Positions 9,396-18,703 of a stretch of 64,000 nt of DNA are shown here, in pieces. The notes beneath the pieces were generated by a model that searched no databases, was not told the origin of the DNA, and saw only the letters and a program-made list of their open reading frames with translations. The number at the start of each line of letters is the position of its first letter. The first letter of the stretch is position 1. The position numbers were made by a program, and so were the translations under genes. The DNA comes from Prolixibacteraceae bacterium UBA1413 (GTDB lineage Bacteria > Bacteroidota > Bacteroidia > Bacteroidales > Prolixibacteraceae): the NCBI GenBank assembly GCA_002304925.1, contig DBPT01000011.1, positions 9,626 through 73,625 on the forward strand, read 5' to 3'.

Positions 9396-10427
9396 TCAAT
9401 CCCCGATGCCCCTGATCCGTTTTTCCCAGTTCCAGGCAGAGAGCAGGGTCTCCTCCAGCCCGATTCGGGCCTTCCATCCCAGTTCTTCATTAGCATAGGT
9501 GGTGTCAGCCCATATTTTTTCTATATCGCCCGGCCGGCGGTCTACGATTTTATAATTTAGCTTAACCCCGGTGGCCTTTTCAAATCCCCTGACGATTTCC
9601 AGCACGGTAGAGCCATTTCCCGTTCCCAAGTTAAACACTTCAAACCCTTCCTTATTCCTGTTGTGAAGGAGGCGTTCGATGGCGATCACATGGGCTTTGG
9701 CCAGATCGACCACATTGATGTAATCGCGGATGGCCGAACCGTCGGGGGTATCATAGTCACTCCCGAAGACCTTCAACTCATTCCGGATTCCCGCCGCCGT
9801 CTGGGTGATGAAAGGAACCAGGTTTTGCGGCACTCCCAGGGGCAATTCCCCGATCAGAGCCGAAGGATGGGCCCCGATGGGATTGAAATAACGGAGGGCG
9901 ATCCCCCTAAGTTGGGGATAAGCATGGATGGCATCACGCAGGATATCTTCTATAACCCTTTTGGTATTCCCATAGGGTGACTCAGCATCTTTCCGGGGAG
10001 TGCTTTCCGTGACGGGGAGTTTGTCGGGCTGGCCGTAAACCGTGCACGAGGAGGAAAAAACAATGTTGGCAATGCCGTACTTCAGCTGGCAATCCAGCAG
10101 GTTCATCGTTGAAACCAGGTTGTTCCGGTAATAGTGAAGCGGAATCTGCACCGATTCCCCCACCGCCTTGGAAGCGGCGAAATGAATAATCGCCACAATA
10201 TCATGGTGCCGGCTGAAAAAATTGTCCGTTTTTACGCCGTCCGCCAGGTTGATTTTTGAAAATGCGGGCTTTGTACCTGAAATCTTCGCGATATTGTCCA
10301 ATACGTCAATCCCTGAATTGGAAAGATCGTCCACGACAATCACATCATACCCGGCTTCCTGAAGTTCAACCACCGTATGAGAACCTATGTATCCGGTTCC
10401 GCCTGTGACCAATATTTTTCCGGTCAT
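9396..10427 (-). CDS. galE: UDP-glucose 4-epimerase
   Basis: This 343-residue NAD-dependent epimerase interconverts UDP-glucose and UDP-galactose. 'MTGKILVTGGTGYIGSHTVV' gives the Rossmann GGxGxxG. 'VFSSSCTVYG' and 'SPYGNTKRVIEDIL' supply the catalytic Ser/Thr and Tyr-x-x-x-Lys. 'RYFNPIGAHPS' and 'RDYINVVDLA' are GalE signatures. It lies upstream of rfbB on the same strand with an 86 bp gap, so the two may share a transcript. The -7 box at 10441-10448 supports the start. Confidence 0.94.
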   Translation of the reverse strand: MTGKILVTGGTGYIGSHTVVELQEAGYDVIVVDDLSNSGIDVLDNIAKISGTKPAFSKINLADGVKTDNFFSRHHDIVAIIHFAASKAVGESVQIPLHYYRNNLVSTMNLLDCQLKYGIANIVFSSSCTVYGQPDKLPVTESTPRKDAESPYGNTKRVIEDILRDAIHAYPQLRGIALRYFNPIGAHPSALIGELPLGVPQNLVPFITQTAAGIRNELKVFGSDYDTPDGSAIRDYINVVDLAKAHVIAIERLLHNRNKEGFEVFNLGTGNGSTVLEIVRGFEKATGVKLNYKIVDRRPGDIEKIWADTTYANEELGWKARIGLEETLLSAWNWEKRIRGIGD

Positions 10428-10440
10428 TCTTTTTTTATTA

Positions 10441-10448
10441 CAAATGTA
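10441..10448 (-). promoter_or_regulatory. -7 box of galE
   Basis: On the minus strand this reads TACATTTG, a full TAnnTTTG match starting 21 bases before the galE ATG. The predicted 5' leader is therefore short. No convincing -33 TTG is present. Confidence 0.45.
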
Positions 10449-10553
10449 GCATATTCCAAATAATGACCATATCCGGGAGCATTTTTACTGGGCCGATACC
10501 GCAGTCCGGCAAAAAAACAGGGTTGATGACACTCCGATTCCCGGGATCAGGGC

Positions 10554-11534
10554 ATGGTCAAATTTTCACTACTTTTGAAAAAAAAAGAACCGGTGAATAT
10601 TTCTGGATTTATTGCCGAATTACTTGAAGAAAACGAGTATGTCATTCTCCCCGGCGTAGGTGCTTTTCTGGCGGAATACCGGCCGGCGCACTTCGATGAA
10701 GGGGTTCAGAAAATGGTTCCGCCTTCCCGGAAGGTCTCCTTCAATCCCGGCCTGAAAAAAAATGATGGCGCCCTGGCCGGCCATCTTGCCCACAGCCTGA
10801 AAATTACAGCCTCCCGGGCCACAAAAATCGTCAGCGGATTTGCCGATGACGTGGTTTACCGTCTTGAACATGATGAGACTGTCAGGTTTGAAGAACTGGG
10901 CAAATTGGTCCCCACAGAAGGCGGGATCGAATTCATTCCTGAAGAGAAAAGCGGGGAGCTTGCCGATTCCTTCGGGTTGCAACCGTTGACCGTCACCACT
11001 CCGGAATCCTCCGTGCTGACAATCCCGGCCTCTGGCAGAACCTTTGAAAAAGAATATAAAAAGAGAAAAACTATGGCTGCAGGGATTGCCGGGTTTTTCA
11101 CCCTGCTGGCCGCTTTGGCTGCCCTGTACTTTCTCTTTCTGCACAAAAAGCCCTCTTCATTGGTCACCGGACCAGCCGTTGCGGAAAAAACGGATTCCGT
11201 TTCTGCTGCGGTGCAACATCAGTCGGCCGATACCCTGGATACCCAATCCGGTCATGCAATGATCATTCCGGCCGACAGCAGCGGGGTGGTCATTCCCCAT
11301 ACAGAATCCTACTATACCGTGGGAGGCAGTTTCAAATCGCCCGAAAATGCCGATAAATTCTTTAACCTGTTGACAGCAAAAGGATACCATCCCGTTCATC
11401 TGGGCCTGACCGGCAATTTTTACCTGGTGGCCATTGACAGCTTTGCCACGGAAAGGGAAGCCGTAAGAGCGGCTAACGTTTACAACTCCCTGAATCCGGA
11501 AACAGAAGCCTGGGTTTACCATCGAAAATACTGA
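10554..11534 (+). CDS. HU-CCDC81 and SPOR domain membrane protein
   Basis: The 326-residue protein has an N-terminal HU-CCDC81-like domain (about 15-125), a transmembrane helix (about 172-195, 'AAGIAGFFTLLAALAALYFLF'-type) and a C-terminal SPOR domain (about 250-326, starting 'YYTVGGSFKSPENADKFF'). SPOR domains bind denuded septal peptidoglycan, so a role at the division site is likely; this is inferred from the domain. The start is uncertain. The ATG at 10554 gives 13 extra residues, while the GTG at 10593 gives 'VNISGFIAELL', which is how the family usually begins. A TACTTTTG at 10570-10577 lies inside the longer version, which also favours the GTG. Confidence 0.85.
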   Translation: MVKFSLLLKKKEPVNISGFIAELLEENEYVILPGVGAFLAEYRPAHFDEGVQKMVPPSRKVSFNPGLKKNDGALAGHLAHSLKITASRATKIVSGFADDVVYRLEHDETVRFEELGKLVPTEGGIEFIPEEKSGELADSFGLQPLTVTTPESSVLTIPASGRTFEKEYKKRKTMAAGIAGFFTLLAALAALYFLFLHKKPSSLVTGPAVAEKTDSVSAAVQHQSADTLDTQSGHAMIIPADSSGVVIPHTESYYTVGGSFKSPENADKFFNLLTAKGYHPVHLGLTGNFYLVAIDSFATEREAVRAANVYNSLNPETEAWVYHRKY

Positions 11535-11761
11535 TTTGTCTTTTATCTTTTCTGGCAAGGCTCACCTGTTCCCAAACAAATAAGACGGTATCTCCGATAC
11601 CGCCCTATTTAGCCAACGAAGCAAATGGCAGAAAATAAACAGAACCAACAGAAAAGCGTTCTTCTTATAGAACCTGAAAAGATAAGTGCAAATGCCATGC
11701 CATGATTACGGGAAGTGGACTGAAGCAGCCATTGCCGTGCACATCAGGCGGGCATTCCGGT
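11535..11761. other. Intergenic region without a clear gene
   Basis: This is the gap between convergent genes. It contains a 26-codon open frame at 11625-11705 ('MAENKQNQQKSVLLIEPEK' at its start). I cannot support this as a gene, because no promoter, homologue or second copy is visible. No terminator hairpin was recognised. Confidence 0.3.
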
Positions 11762-13243
11762 TTATCGGACCACCGCGTCCCTGATCTGTCGGGGCGTCAG
11801 TTCAATTTTTCCCGTTATCAGCTCGGGACGGTTGAAATTGGCCAGGGTCCTGAGATAGATTCCCGGGTCCTTCTGGGGAAGGGCGAAAGGCCTGCCGGTG
11901 TTTCCGCTGCTGTCGATGTAAGCAATGTGCGGGACGGTGAAAACCTCATCCAGCCGTTTGCTGCTGAATACCAGCCATCTGCCGTTGGAAGACCACGACG
12001 AATAACTCTCAGCACTGCCGCTGTTGATTTCCATTTCCCGGTACTCCCCGGTTGCCGGGTTAACCAGGTAAAGATCACTTTCTTTGTGAAAAATGGTAAA
12101 ATAGCCATAGTCCGTCATGGCACAGACCATCATTTTTCCGTCAGGAGATATTGACGGCATGGAAATACTTTTCCCGGTCACTCCGGAACTGAGAACCATT
12201 TCCGGTTCCCCCCATTCATTGCTTTGTGTGTCAAAGGCAATCCGCATTAAATCATATTTTGCATGCAGCCTGCTTTCTTTATCCCCGGTAATTGCCTCCG
12301 GCGCAGATGTGAAATAGATGTATTTTCCGTCGGGCGACCATACCGGCAAGTTTTCCCGCCGCGAGGTTGATACCCGGGGGGAAGTGATCACCCGGCGGTT
12401 TTCCAGATCATAGATCATCAGGTCGGAAACCTTGTCCGACACATCCACCGTCTTTACGGAACGGGTGGTGAGATGCGGATTGAGTTTGCCCACCGAAAAG
12501 GCGATGTGCTTTCCGCCGGGATGCCAGGACGGATAAACACCCCCCGAAAGGGTAGAGGGATCCTTTGTGTTGATGACTGATAAAGAGTCGCTGTTCCAAA
12601 CCAATGTCCCGTCATGCTGTAAACGGAAATGAATCATCATCCGGGAAGGATCCCGGCCGGCAAAAGCGTGGCAGTTGATACATCCGTAATCCGTCGAACT
12701 GTTTTCGATGACAGGGATCTCATCAAAATTCGTGAGATTCCTCTGATAAATCCCCATATCACGCCAAAGGAGATAAACCGCATGAACCAGCCGGTAAACC
12801 AGAAAAGCATCTATGGAATCCGCTGAAATATGATGGGTGATCACATTGTATCGCTTCCACTGCTTATCAGCATACTCCCGGATGTCCACCCGCAGATCCT
12901 TGCCGGCATTTGACCCGAGAAGCCGGTGCCACTCCCTGACCGGAATTTCAACGTGAGGTGACTTTTGGTTGATGACAATAGCTTTTCCCTTTTCAGAGGA
13001 AATTTCGATCCGGTACCGGCACCCCGCGCCTTTAATGATAAAATTAAGCGGGGCAATATTGGGCGGAAGGGTCAGCCCGTAATATTCAGGGAAAATGGGT
13101 GCATCAGAATTCGTCGCGGCAAAGTCACCCGTCCCCATGGAACACCTGACCAGGGTTGTCATGATAACTGTAAAAGCCAGCAATACCTTCGAATGACGGA
13201 TATTGCCGGCAAGCCGGCATTGCTTAAATCGGTTGTTCTTCAT
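11762..13243 (-). CDS. PD40/TolB-like propeller protein with CxxCH motif (copy A)
   Basis: The 493-residue exported protein has an N-terminal hydrophobic segment (residues 18-33) followed by 'TLVRC' at Cys34, which is a poor lipobox. After a domain starting 'GLTLPPNIAPLNF' comes 'YGCINCHAF' with Cys188, Cys191 and His192, a single c-type heme signature. The rest (about 220-470) carries WD40-like PD40 beta-propeller blades such as 'YPSWHPGGKHIAFS', 'LPVWSPDGKYIYFTS' and 'SSWSSNGRWLVFSS'. It closely resembles the protein at 18700-20208. Its start overlaps the end of the upstream DUF6057-like gene by 20 bp, so they form an operon. Similar proteins are often named TolB-like, but no biochemical role is known to me. 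Confidence 0.75.
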   Translation of the reverse strand: MKNNRFKQCRLAGNIRHSKVLLAFTVIMTTLVRCSMGTGDFAATNSDAPIFPEYYGLTLPPNIAPLNFIIKGAGCRYRIEISSEKGKAIVINQKSPHVEIPVREWHRLLGSNAGKDLRVDIREYADKQWKRYNVITHHISADSIDAFLVYRLVHAVYLLWRDMGIYQRNLTNFDEIPVIENSSTDYGCINCHAFAGRDPSRMMIHFRLQHDGTLVWNSDSLSVINTKDPSTLSGGVYPSWHPGGKHIAFSVGKLNPHLTTRSVKTVDVSDKVSDLMIYDLENRRVITSPRVSTSRRENLPVWSPDGKYIYFTSAPEAITGDKESRLHAKYDLMRIAFDTQSNEWGEPEMVLSSGVTGKSISMPSISPDGKMMVCAMTDYGYFTIFHKESDLYLVNPATGEYREMEINSGSAESYSSWSSNGRWLVFSSKRLDEVFTVPHIAYIDSSGNTGRPFALPQKDPGIYLRTLANFNRPELITGKIELTPRQIRDAVVR

Positions 13244-15071
13244 CGCTTCCGGGAATGATTTCGGGTTTTATAATCCGCGGATATATGAATTTCAGATAGT
13301 ACATATAGCTGTTCCCATACTCTTTGAAAAGAAGATCCCTGGCTTTCCTTACACTTCCCCCAGCCCCGGCCACCCCGGCCATAAAATCATGGTATCTGCC
13401 GATGACCGGCTGGCTGAGGTTGTAGCGGGAGATCACCTCCGTGCCGGTTTTTTCACCATACATCAATACAGCCTCCTCATACATCTCCACCGGGGAAGAA
13501 AAGTAATTTCCGGCTTCTTCATACAGGACCAAGAATTTTTCAGGCTGGTCATCGAGCAGGTAATAAAGCATCAGGCATTCATAGGCGCTTTTATTGTCTG
13601 GGTTCGCCTCCAGCAACTCCCTGAACCGTTGTTCCGCAAAAGGACTAAGCTCATTTTCCGCAGGCATGAAACCTCTTTTTTCAACAATTTCGGGATGCGC
13701 CTCAGCAAGAAGGGTATCCTTCACCAAAGGCATAAATTCACGTACGAAATTCCGGTTTGTCAACCCCTTTTTCAACAGATACAGATACCTGGCGGCGGCT
13801 TTGTATTCCCTGGTTACCAGATGAACCCTTACCAGCATCTGCATGGCTCTCGGACTGTAGGGATAATAAACGAGCGATTCATATGCCCAATGCCGGGCTT
13901 CGGTGATAAAACCCAGGTGATAATAAAAATCGGCAATTACGAATGACCTGTCAGGCAGGAATTCACAATCGGGACAGATCGCATCGGTACCTGAAATCTG
14001 GAAAAAGTCAAAAAAATCCCTGCTTAACCTGCCCGATTTCAGAAGAGCCAGATTATGGTTGAAGTTAGCATGAAAGCTATAGTCCCGCACCCTTTTGGCA
14101 GCGGTGGTCGCTTTTCGGGAATCGTTCACAAAGCAGTAATAATCACTTGCCACGATGTATCGGTCATCTTTCACGGAAGCATGCGTATGTGTCAGGAAAA
14201 CCACCGCCAGAAGGAGCAGGTACAGCAGGTAAGGAATGCTTCTGACGGCAAGAGACGGCTCCCGGAAGCCGGCACGCAGGGCATGACCCCCTTTTATCAG
14301 TAATGATGTCAGGATTAAAGCCGGGATCAGCGCAACATATCCGTAAAATGGAGGACCTGGAGAGTACGCTTTGAAATAGATCTCCGCCGGGAAAAAATAG
14401 AGATATTTATGCGCTTCGGGCAAGACAAACAAACGGGTGTAGGCAAATACAGGGAATAAAACGGCAAACGCCCCGATAAACAGGATCAGGAAGAGTGGTT
14501 TTCCTGTTTTTCTGTCCATTGAAAGCAACAATGCTCCGGCCGAAAAGAGCAACAGGTATCCGCTTCCACAGAGGTACCAGACTCCCAGGGCGGCTGCCAG
14601 ATAGTATGCCAGACTTTGTCGCCAACCGTTCCGGTGTTTTGCAAAAAGCCATAAACAGAAGGCAACCGCAAGTACCGACAGGTGAACGGAAAACGGGAGG
14701 TCGTAATTGCCGGCAAGGATCACCTGCATGCTGAAAAGCATCAGGGCAGGGATCAGATTCACCTTGGTTCTGTTAATACAATTGAGGAGCGAGTAAACCA
14801 ACCAGGCGGTAAGAAGGGCTACGCTGAAGAGTACCACAGAACCTGAAAAATTGAACTGAAAAAAACGGAGCAGGAAGTTTGCAAACAACCCGATGAGTTC
14901 TCCGGGAAGATCGGTATGGCCGGCAAAGAAACCGGCGTCCAGAAGAAATGGGGGCTGTACATGATGAAAGATAAGCACAGGCCTGACGATGAAAACAATA
15001 TAAAGAAAAGCCGAAACAAGAAATATTGCCGGCAAAACCACAAACAAAAGCATTTTCTCCTTTTGGGACAT
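13224..15071 (-). CDS. Polytopic membrane protein, DUF6057-like (copy A)
   Basis: The 615-residue protein has about ten hydrophobic helices in residues 1-320. A hydrophilic C-terminal half follows, with TPR-like helices ('YSPRAMQMLVRVHLVTREYKAAARYL') and the motif 'DFYYHLGFITEARHWAYESL'. The same layout and motif recur in the protein at 16793-18703 ('DLYFDLGLMSESLHWAYEAQ'), so these are paralogues. I assign DUF6057 from memory of such Bacteroidota proteins. Function is unknown. I chose the ATG at 15071 ('MSQKEKMLLFVVLP') over 15104 because the -7 box at 15102-15109 would place transcription start downstream of the longer start. It is the first gene of the two-gene operon. Confidence 0.72.
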   Translation of the reverse strand: MSQKEKMLLFVVLPAIFLVSAFLYIVFIVRPVLIFHHVQPPFLLDAGFFAGHTDLPGELIGLFANFLLRFFQFNFSGSVVLFSVALLTAWLVYSLLNCINRTKVNLIPALMLFSMQVILAGNYDLPFSVHLSVLAVAFCLWLFAKHRNGWRQSLAYYLAAALGVWYLCGSGYLLLFSAGALLLSMDRKTGKPLFLILFIGAFAVLFPVFAYTRLFVLPEAHKYLYFFPAEIYFKAYSPGPPFYGYVALIPALILTSLLIKGGHALRAGFREPSLAVRSIPYLLYLLLLAVVFLTHTHASVKDDRYIVASDYYCFVNDSRKATTAAKRVRDYSFHANFNHNLALLKSGRLSRDFFDFFQISGTDAICPDCEFLPDRSFVIADFYYHLGFITEARHWAYESLVYYPYSPRAMQMLVRVHLVTREYKAAARYLYLLKKGLTNRNFVREFMPLVKDTLLAEAHPEIVEKRGFMPAENELSPFAEQRFRELLEANPDNKSAYECLMLYYLLDDQPEKFLVLYEEAGNYFSSPVEMYEEAVLMYGEKTGTEVISRYNLSQPVIGRYHDFMAGVAGAGGSVRKARDLLFKEYGNSYMYYLKFIYPRIIKPEIIPGSDEEQPI

Positions 15072-15101
15072 TCCGTGCGGTATAAAGAAACCCTCTCCCT
15101 T

Positions 15102-15109
15102 CAAAATTA
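15102..15109 (-). promoter_or_regulatory. -7 box of DUF6057-like/propeller operon A
   Basis: The minus strand reads TAATTTTG, a full TAnnTTTG match beginning 38 bases before the ATG at 15071. It helps decide the start of that gene. No -33 TTG was found at normal spacing. Confidence 0.45.
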
Positions 15110-15204
15110 GGAAAAGATTTGAAAGTATGTCGTGGTCACCGGGGTAAATGAGGCATACCGTTTAAAATCAGAACCCCGACATGCTGAAACATAACAGGAT
15201 TTGC

Positions 15205-15212
15205 TATTTTTG
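15205..15212 (+). promoter_or_regulatory. -7 box upstream of GH128-like gene
   Basis: TATTTTTG matches TAnnTTTG and starts 30 bases before the ATG at 15235. The -33 position is not TTG. Confidence 0.45.
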
Positions 15213-15234
15213 GAATATTATTTAAGTAAGGGCA

Positions 15235-16752
15235 ATGATAAAAAAATGGATCCTCGTAATGCTTTTGTCATTTCTGGTTGCGGAAAGTATGTCGCAGGTA
15301 AAAAGTTACAAAAGAGGAGTCTCTTATGGCTACCATTCCGATAATGATCTGAAGAATTTTTCCCCGTATATTTCCTGGTGGTACAATTGGTCTCCGGTAC
15401 CCGAGTCTCCGGTACGGAAGAGCTATCCGGGTTACAATGTCGATTTTGTGCCCATGGCCTGGAACAGCAGCGGGATCAACGGGGTTCTCAACTGGGCCAG
15501 GCAGGACACGAATATCCGTTATGTGTTGGGGTTCAACGAACCCAATTTCAAGACCCAGGCCAATATGACTCCCACCGCCGCAGCCAAAGCATGGCCTTAT
15601 CTGGAAGCCATCGCCGACCAGTATGATTTGAAGCTGGTAAGTCCGGCGGTTAATTATTGCGGAGACTGCGTGTCTGAAAACGGGATCACCTATACCAATC
15701 CTTTTGTTTATCTCGACGATTTTTTCAAAGCGTGCGACAGTTGCCGGGTGGACCATATCGCCCTTCACTGGTATGGCGGAGGGGATTCCATGGCCGGATA
15801 CATCGAAGAAGGCCGGAAATATGGAAAACCGATCTGGGTGACCGAATTTGCCGCCTGGGATAACTCCGTGAACAACCCCGGGGATCAGAAAAAATACCTC
15901 GCCGGGACCACCAATTTCCTGGAACGCGACCCGGATGTTTACCGTTATGCCTGGTTTATCGGCCGCCGGCAAACAGGCCAAACCACCTACCCTTATATAG
16001 ACCTCTACGGGGCGGACGGCATGCTGACCGAACTGGGAGAGTTGTACATGGATATCCCCGTGTATGATCCTGACATGAAGTTTCAGATTCCCGGAAGGAT
16101 AGAGGTGGAAGAATACTATCGCATGTCAGGGCTTTTTGCGGAACCGGCATCAGACACCGATGGTTTTTTAAACATCGGCTGGACTGATGTTAATGATTGG
16201 GCGGAATATAAAATTCAGGTCGTTAAAGGAGGCACCTATAAACTTTCAGCCAGGGTAGCCGGAACAAATCCCGGCAAGATGGAGTTCCTCGTTGACAACC
16301 AGGTAAAGGCCTCCCTGAACACCCCCACTACCGGGAGTTGGCAGTCCTGGACAACCGTTTCATCGTCCATTGAACTTGAGGAGGGAGAGCATCTCCTGAA
16401 GATGGTGATTAAAGATGCCGGATTTAACATCAACTGGATCAGTATCACGGACAATACAACCAGCATCCGGAGGGCTGCCCTGCATAAGGCCGCGGTATTC
16501 CCGAATCCCGTCACCCACGGCATCCTCTCCGTTGAATTGAGTCCCGCCCAACCGGGAGGCGATTACCTCTGTTCCCTGTACTCCATTACCGGAGAACAGG
16601 TATACCGAAAATCGGTCAGAGTTAACCGGTCAGGCTTTCAAATCAATCTGAAGGAATCAGGACCCCTGAACCCTGGAGTCTATTTTCTTCAGATCTCAGG
16701 AAGGGATTTTGCGTCAACCACCAAATTGCTGGTCAGTGAAAAAGTGATGTGA
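15235..16752 (+). CDS. Secreted GH128-like beta-1,3-glucanase with CBM6 and T9SS sorting domain
   Basis: The 505-residue exported enzyme has a signal peptide at residues 1-20. Residues 24-270 form an Asl1-like/GH128 catalytic domain with 'YVLGFNEPN' (Glu102, predicted acid/base) and 'KPIWVTEFAAWD' (Glu204, predicted nucleophile), plus 'IALHWYGG'. A CBM6-like module spans about 280-405 ('RIEVEEYYRM', 'GWTDVNDWAEYKI', 'FNINWISI'). The last 85 residues are a T9SS type A sorting domain ('VFPNPVTHGILSVEL', 'LNPGVYFLQI'). GH128 enzymes cut beta-1,3-glucans such as laminarin or curdlan, so that substrate is likely. It lies between the two inverted DUF6057/propeller modules, 40 bp upstream of copy B. 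Confidence 0.85.
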   Translation: MIKKWILVMLLSFLVAESMSQVKSYKRGVSYGYHSDNDLKNFSPYISWWYNWSPVPESPVRKSYPGYNVDFVPMAWNSSGINGVLNWARQDTNIRYVLGFNEPNFKTQANMTPTAAAKAWPYLEAIADQYDLKLVSPAVNYCGDCVSENGITYTNPFVYLDDFFKACDSCRVDHIALHWYGGGDSMAGYIEEGRKYGKPIWVTEFAAWDNSVNNPGDQKKYLAGTTNFLERDPDVYRYAWFIGRRQTGQTTYPYIDLYGADGMLTELGELYMDIPVYDPDMKFQIPGRIEVEEYYRMSGLFAEPASDTDGFLNIGWTDVNDWAEYKIQVVKGGTYKLSARVAGTNPGKMEFLVDNQVKASLNTPTTGSWQSWTTVSSSIELEEGEHLLKMVIKDAGFNINWISITDNTTSIRRAALHKAAVFPNPVTHGILSVELSPAQPGGDYLCSLYSITGEQVYRKSVRVNRSGFQINLKESGPLNPGVYFLQISGRDFASTTKLLVSEKVM

Positions 16753-16792
16753 ACGTGACTGTTCCATCAACCTGCCTTTGAAACATAGAGCT

Positions 16793-18703
16793 ATGATAAA
16801 GAATATCTTAAATCTCCGGAATCTCTCCGTCCTGGTGCTGATATTGGCAGCCTGGTTGATCACGGCATACTGGATTGAGCCATTCCTGCATTATCATTCG
16901 CAACAAACCGGATTCCTGTTCTCCCGGGATTTTCTCCGGAGCTATACCACCTATCCGGGGGGATGGGCTGATTACATGGCCGAATTTATCTCTCAGTTTT
17001 TTTTCTATCCCCTATCGGGAAGCTTTCTGGTCGTGGCGGTAGCTGCTTTACCGGGGTTCCTGGCCATGGACCTGGCCACCGGAACCTCCTGTACGAGGAA
17101 ATACGGAATATCGGTTTTCGGCGTTATCCTGCTTTTTGGCGTGCTGGTCATGACGGATTACCGGTACCCCTATTATGCCACCGTCAGACTCTTATGTGCC
17201 TTTGTGTTCACCTGGGTCTTCGCCCTGCTTCACCGGAAAAACCCAAAAGGAAGCCTCTTCATATGGCCGGTTGCAGCGTTTCTTCTCTTTTACCTCGCCA
17301 GCGGTCCGGCACTCTTCGTCTTTTCCCTTTCAACCAGCATCATCATCCTCTCTTCCCGGGACTTGAAATACCGGGCCGCGGTAATCCCTGCCATGCTCCT
17401 TTTTGCAGCCTTCCTTCCTTTCCTGGGTTACAGGTTCCTGTATCCGGTAACATTGGGCGATGTTTACAAGTTGGTGGTGGTCAGGCATCCCGAATTGCTG
17501 GCCTATACCACTTTTTACCAGCTATACATCTATTATTCGCTCCTTCCGGTTATCCTGCTGATTTTTTTCTTTGTAAAACAAAAACCAGAATTGCTTCCGG
17601 AGCCTAAACAGGTCACGGGGGAAACGACGCCCAAACAGGTCAAAGGGGAAACTGCGTCCAAAGTGGCCATCTTCAAAACGGCATACGGTGTTCATCTCCT
17701 TCAAATGGTCATCTTGCTGGCAGCCGGTTATTTTCTGTTCGTCAAATCATTCGATCCCGAAAAGAAACGGGTGCTTCAGGTGGAATATCTTGCCGAAAAC
17801 GGGCAATGGAACGAATTACTGAAGGCTGTCGAAAAAACTGAAAGATATGACTTCCGGGTGAATTTCCAGGTAAACAGGGCCTATGCCCACCTGGGGCAAC
17901 TCCCGGAGAGGCTGTTCGCCTATCCGCAGTTGCTGGGTGTTTATGGCTTGTTTTATGACAATTCCACCATCAACGGCAGTCTGACCATGCCCAACAGCGA
18001 CCTCTATTTTGACCTCGGACTGATGAGTGAATCGTTGCATTGGGCGTATGAAGCCCAAACACTGATGCCCAACAGCCCAAGGATATTAAAACGCCTGGTC
18101 ATGGCCAGTCTCGTGAACCGTCAATATCAACAGGCCGAACAATTTCTGGCAGTTCTGGACCGAAACCTGCTTTGTCGTGACTGGGTCGCCCGATACCGCC
18201 CCTATCTCACCGACACTGCCCTGGCAGCGAAAGATAACCTGATCGCCGAAAAACGACTATTCAACCCGACCAGGGAGTTCATTCACCTGGATCCGCTGAG
18301 CGATCTGAAATTTTTGCTTGAGACTAATCCTGAAAACCGGTTCGCCTATGATTATCTTATTACCCACACCCAGTTGTCCTCCAATTTCACCGATTTCATG
18401 ACCTACCTGCCCCGGTACACCTCCTTTGGCTTGCAAAAACTGCCCCGGTCCTGGGAAGAGATGCTGGCGGTCGAAATCATGAGAAACAGATCGTTCCCCG
18501 ATTTCATTACCCCGGAAACCTTTACAGACGAAACCTTGCAGCGTTTCGGAAAATTCAATGCCATCCTGAAGCAATTCAACAATGACGTAAAGGCCGCCAG
18601 GTCAGCCTTGCAAAAGGATTTCGAAAAGACCTATTGGTACTACATTCTTTACCTGGATCCCAAAGTCACCCAGGTGTTAAAAAATAAAACCCTCATCAGA
18701 TGA
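16793..18703 (+). CDS. Polytopic membrane protein, DUF6057-like (copy B)
   Basis: The 636-residue membrane protein has about ten hydrophobic helices in residues 1-330, broken by a charged loop with two 'PKQVxGET' repeats near 275-290. A soluble TPR-like C-terminal half follows. It is a paralogue of the protein at 13224-15071, shown by matching topology and by 'DLYFDLGLMSESLHWAYEAQ', 'NSPRILKRLVMASLVNRQYQ' and a C-terminal 'YWYYILYLDPKV'. The start is the ATG at 16793; a TTG-initiated extension at 16778 has no support. It overlaps the following propeller gene by ATGA. Function is unknown. The pairing with the same kind of partner in both copies argues that the two proteins work together. Confidence 0.72.
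   Translation: MIKNILNLRNLSVLVLILAAWLITAYWIEPFLHYHSQQTGFLFSRDFLRSYTTYPGGWADYMAEFISQFFFYPLSGSFLVVAVAALPGFLAMDLATGTSCTRKYGISVFGVILLFGVLVMTDYRYPYYATVRLLCAFVFTWVFALLHRKNPKGSLFIWPVAAFLLFYLASGPALFVFSLSTSIIILSSRDLKYRAAVIPAMLLFAAFLPFLGYRFLYPVTLGDVYKLVVVRHPELLAYTTFYQLYIYYSLLPVILLIFFFVKQKPELLPEPKQVTGETTPKQVKGETASKVAIFKTAYGVHLLQMVILLAAGYFLFVKSFDPEKKRVLQVEYLAENGQWNELLKAVEKTERYDFRVNFQVNRAYAHLGQLPERLFAYPQLLGVYGLFYDNSTINGSLTMPNSDLYFDLGLMSESLHWAYEAQTLMPNSPRILKRLVMASLVNRQYQQAEQFLAVLDRNLLCRDWVARYRPYLTDTALAAKDNLIAEKRLFNPTREFIHLDPLSDLKFLLETNPENRFAYDYLITHTQLSSNFTDFMTYLPRYTSFGLQKLPRSWEEMLAVEIMRNRSFPDFITPETFTDETLQRFGKFNAILKQFNNDVKAARSALQKDFEKTYWYYILYLDPKVTQVLKNKTLIR

Noticed and set aside
11625..11705. A 26-codon ORF between the SPOR gene and propeller gene A
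   Set aside because: No promoter, no recognisable homologue and no second copy; short open frames of this size are expected by chance.
11762..13243. Calling propeller copy A a lipoprotein
   Set aside because: The Cys34 context is 'LVRC' with Arg at -1, which does not fit the lipobox; I left it as exported without lipidation.
15138..15160. ACCGGGG and ACCGTTT, 19 bp apart, upstream of the GH128-like gene
   Set aside because: Only ACCG is shared with the other repeats, and the spacing is off; too weak to call an operator.
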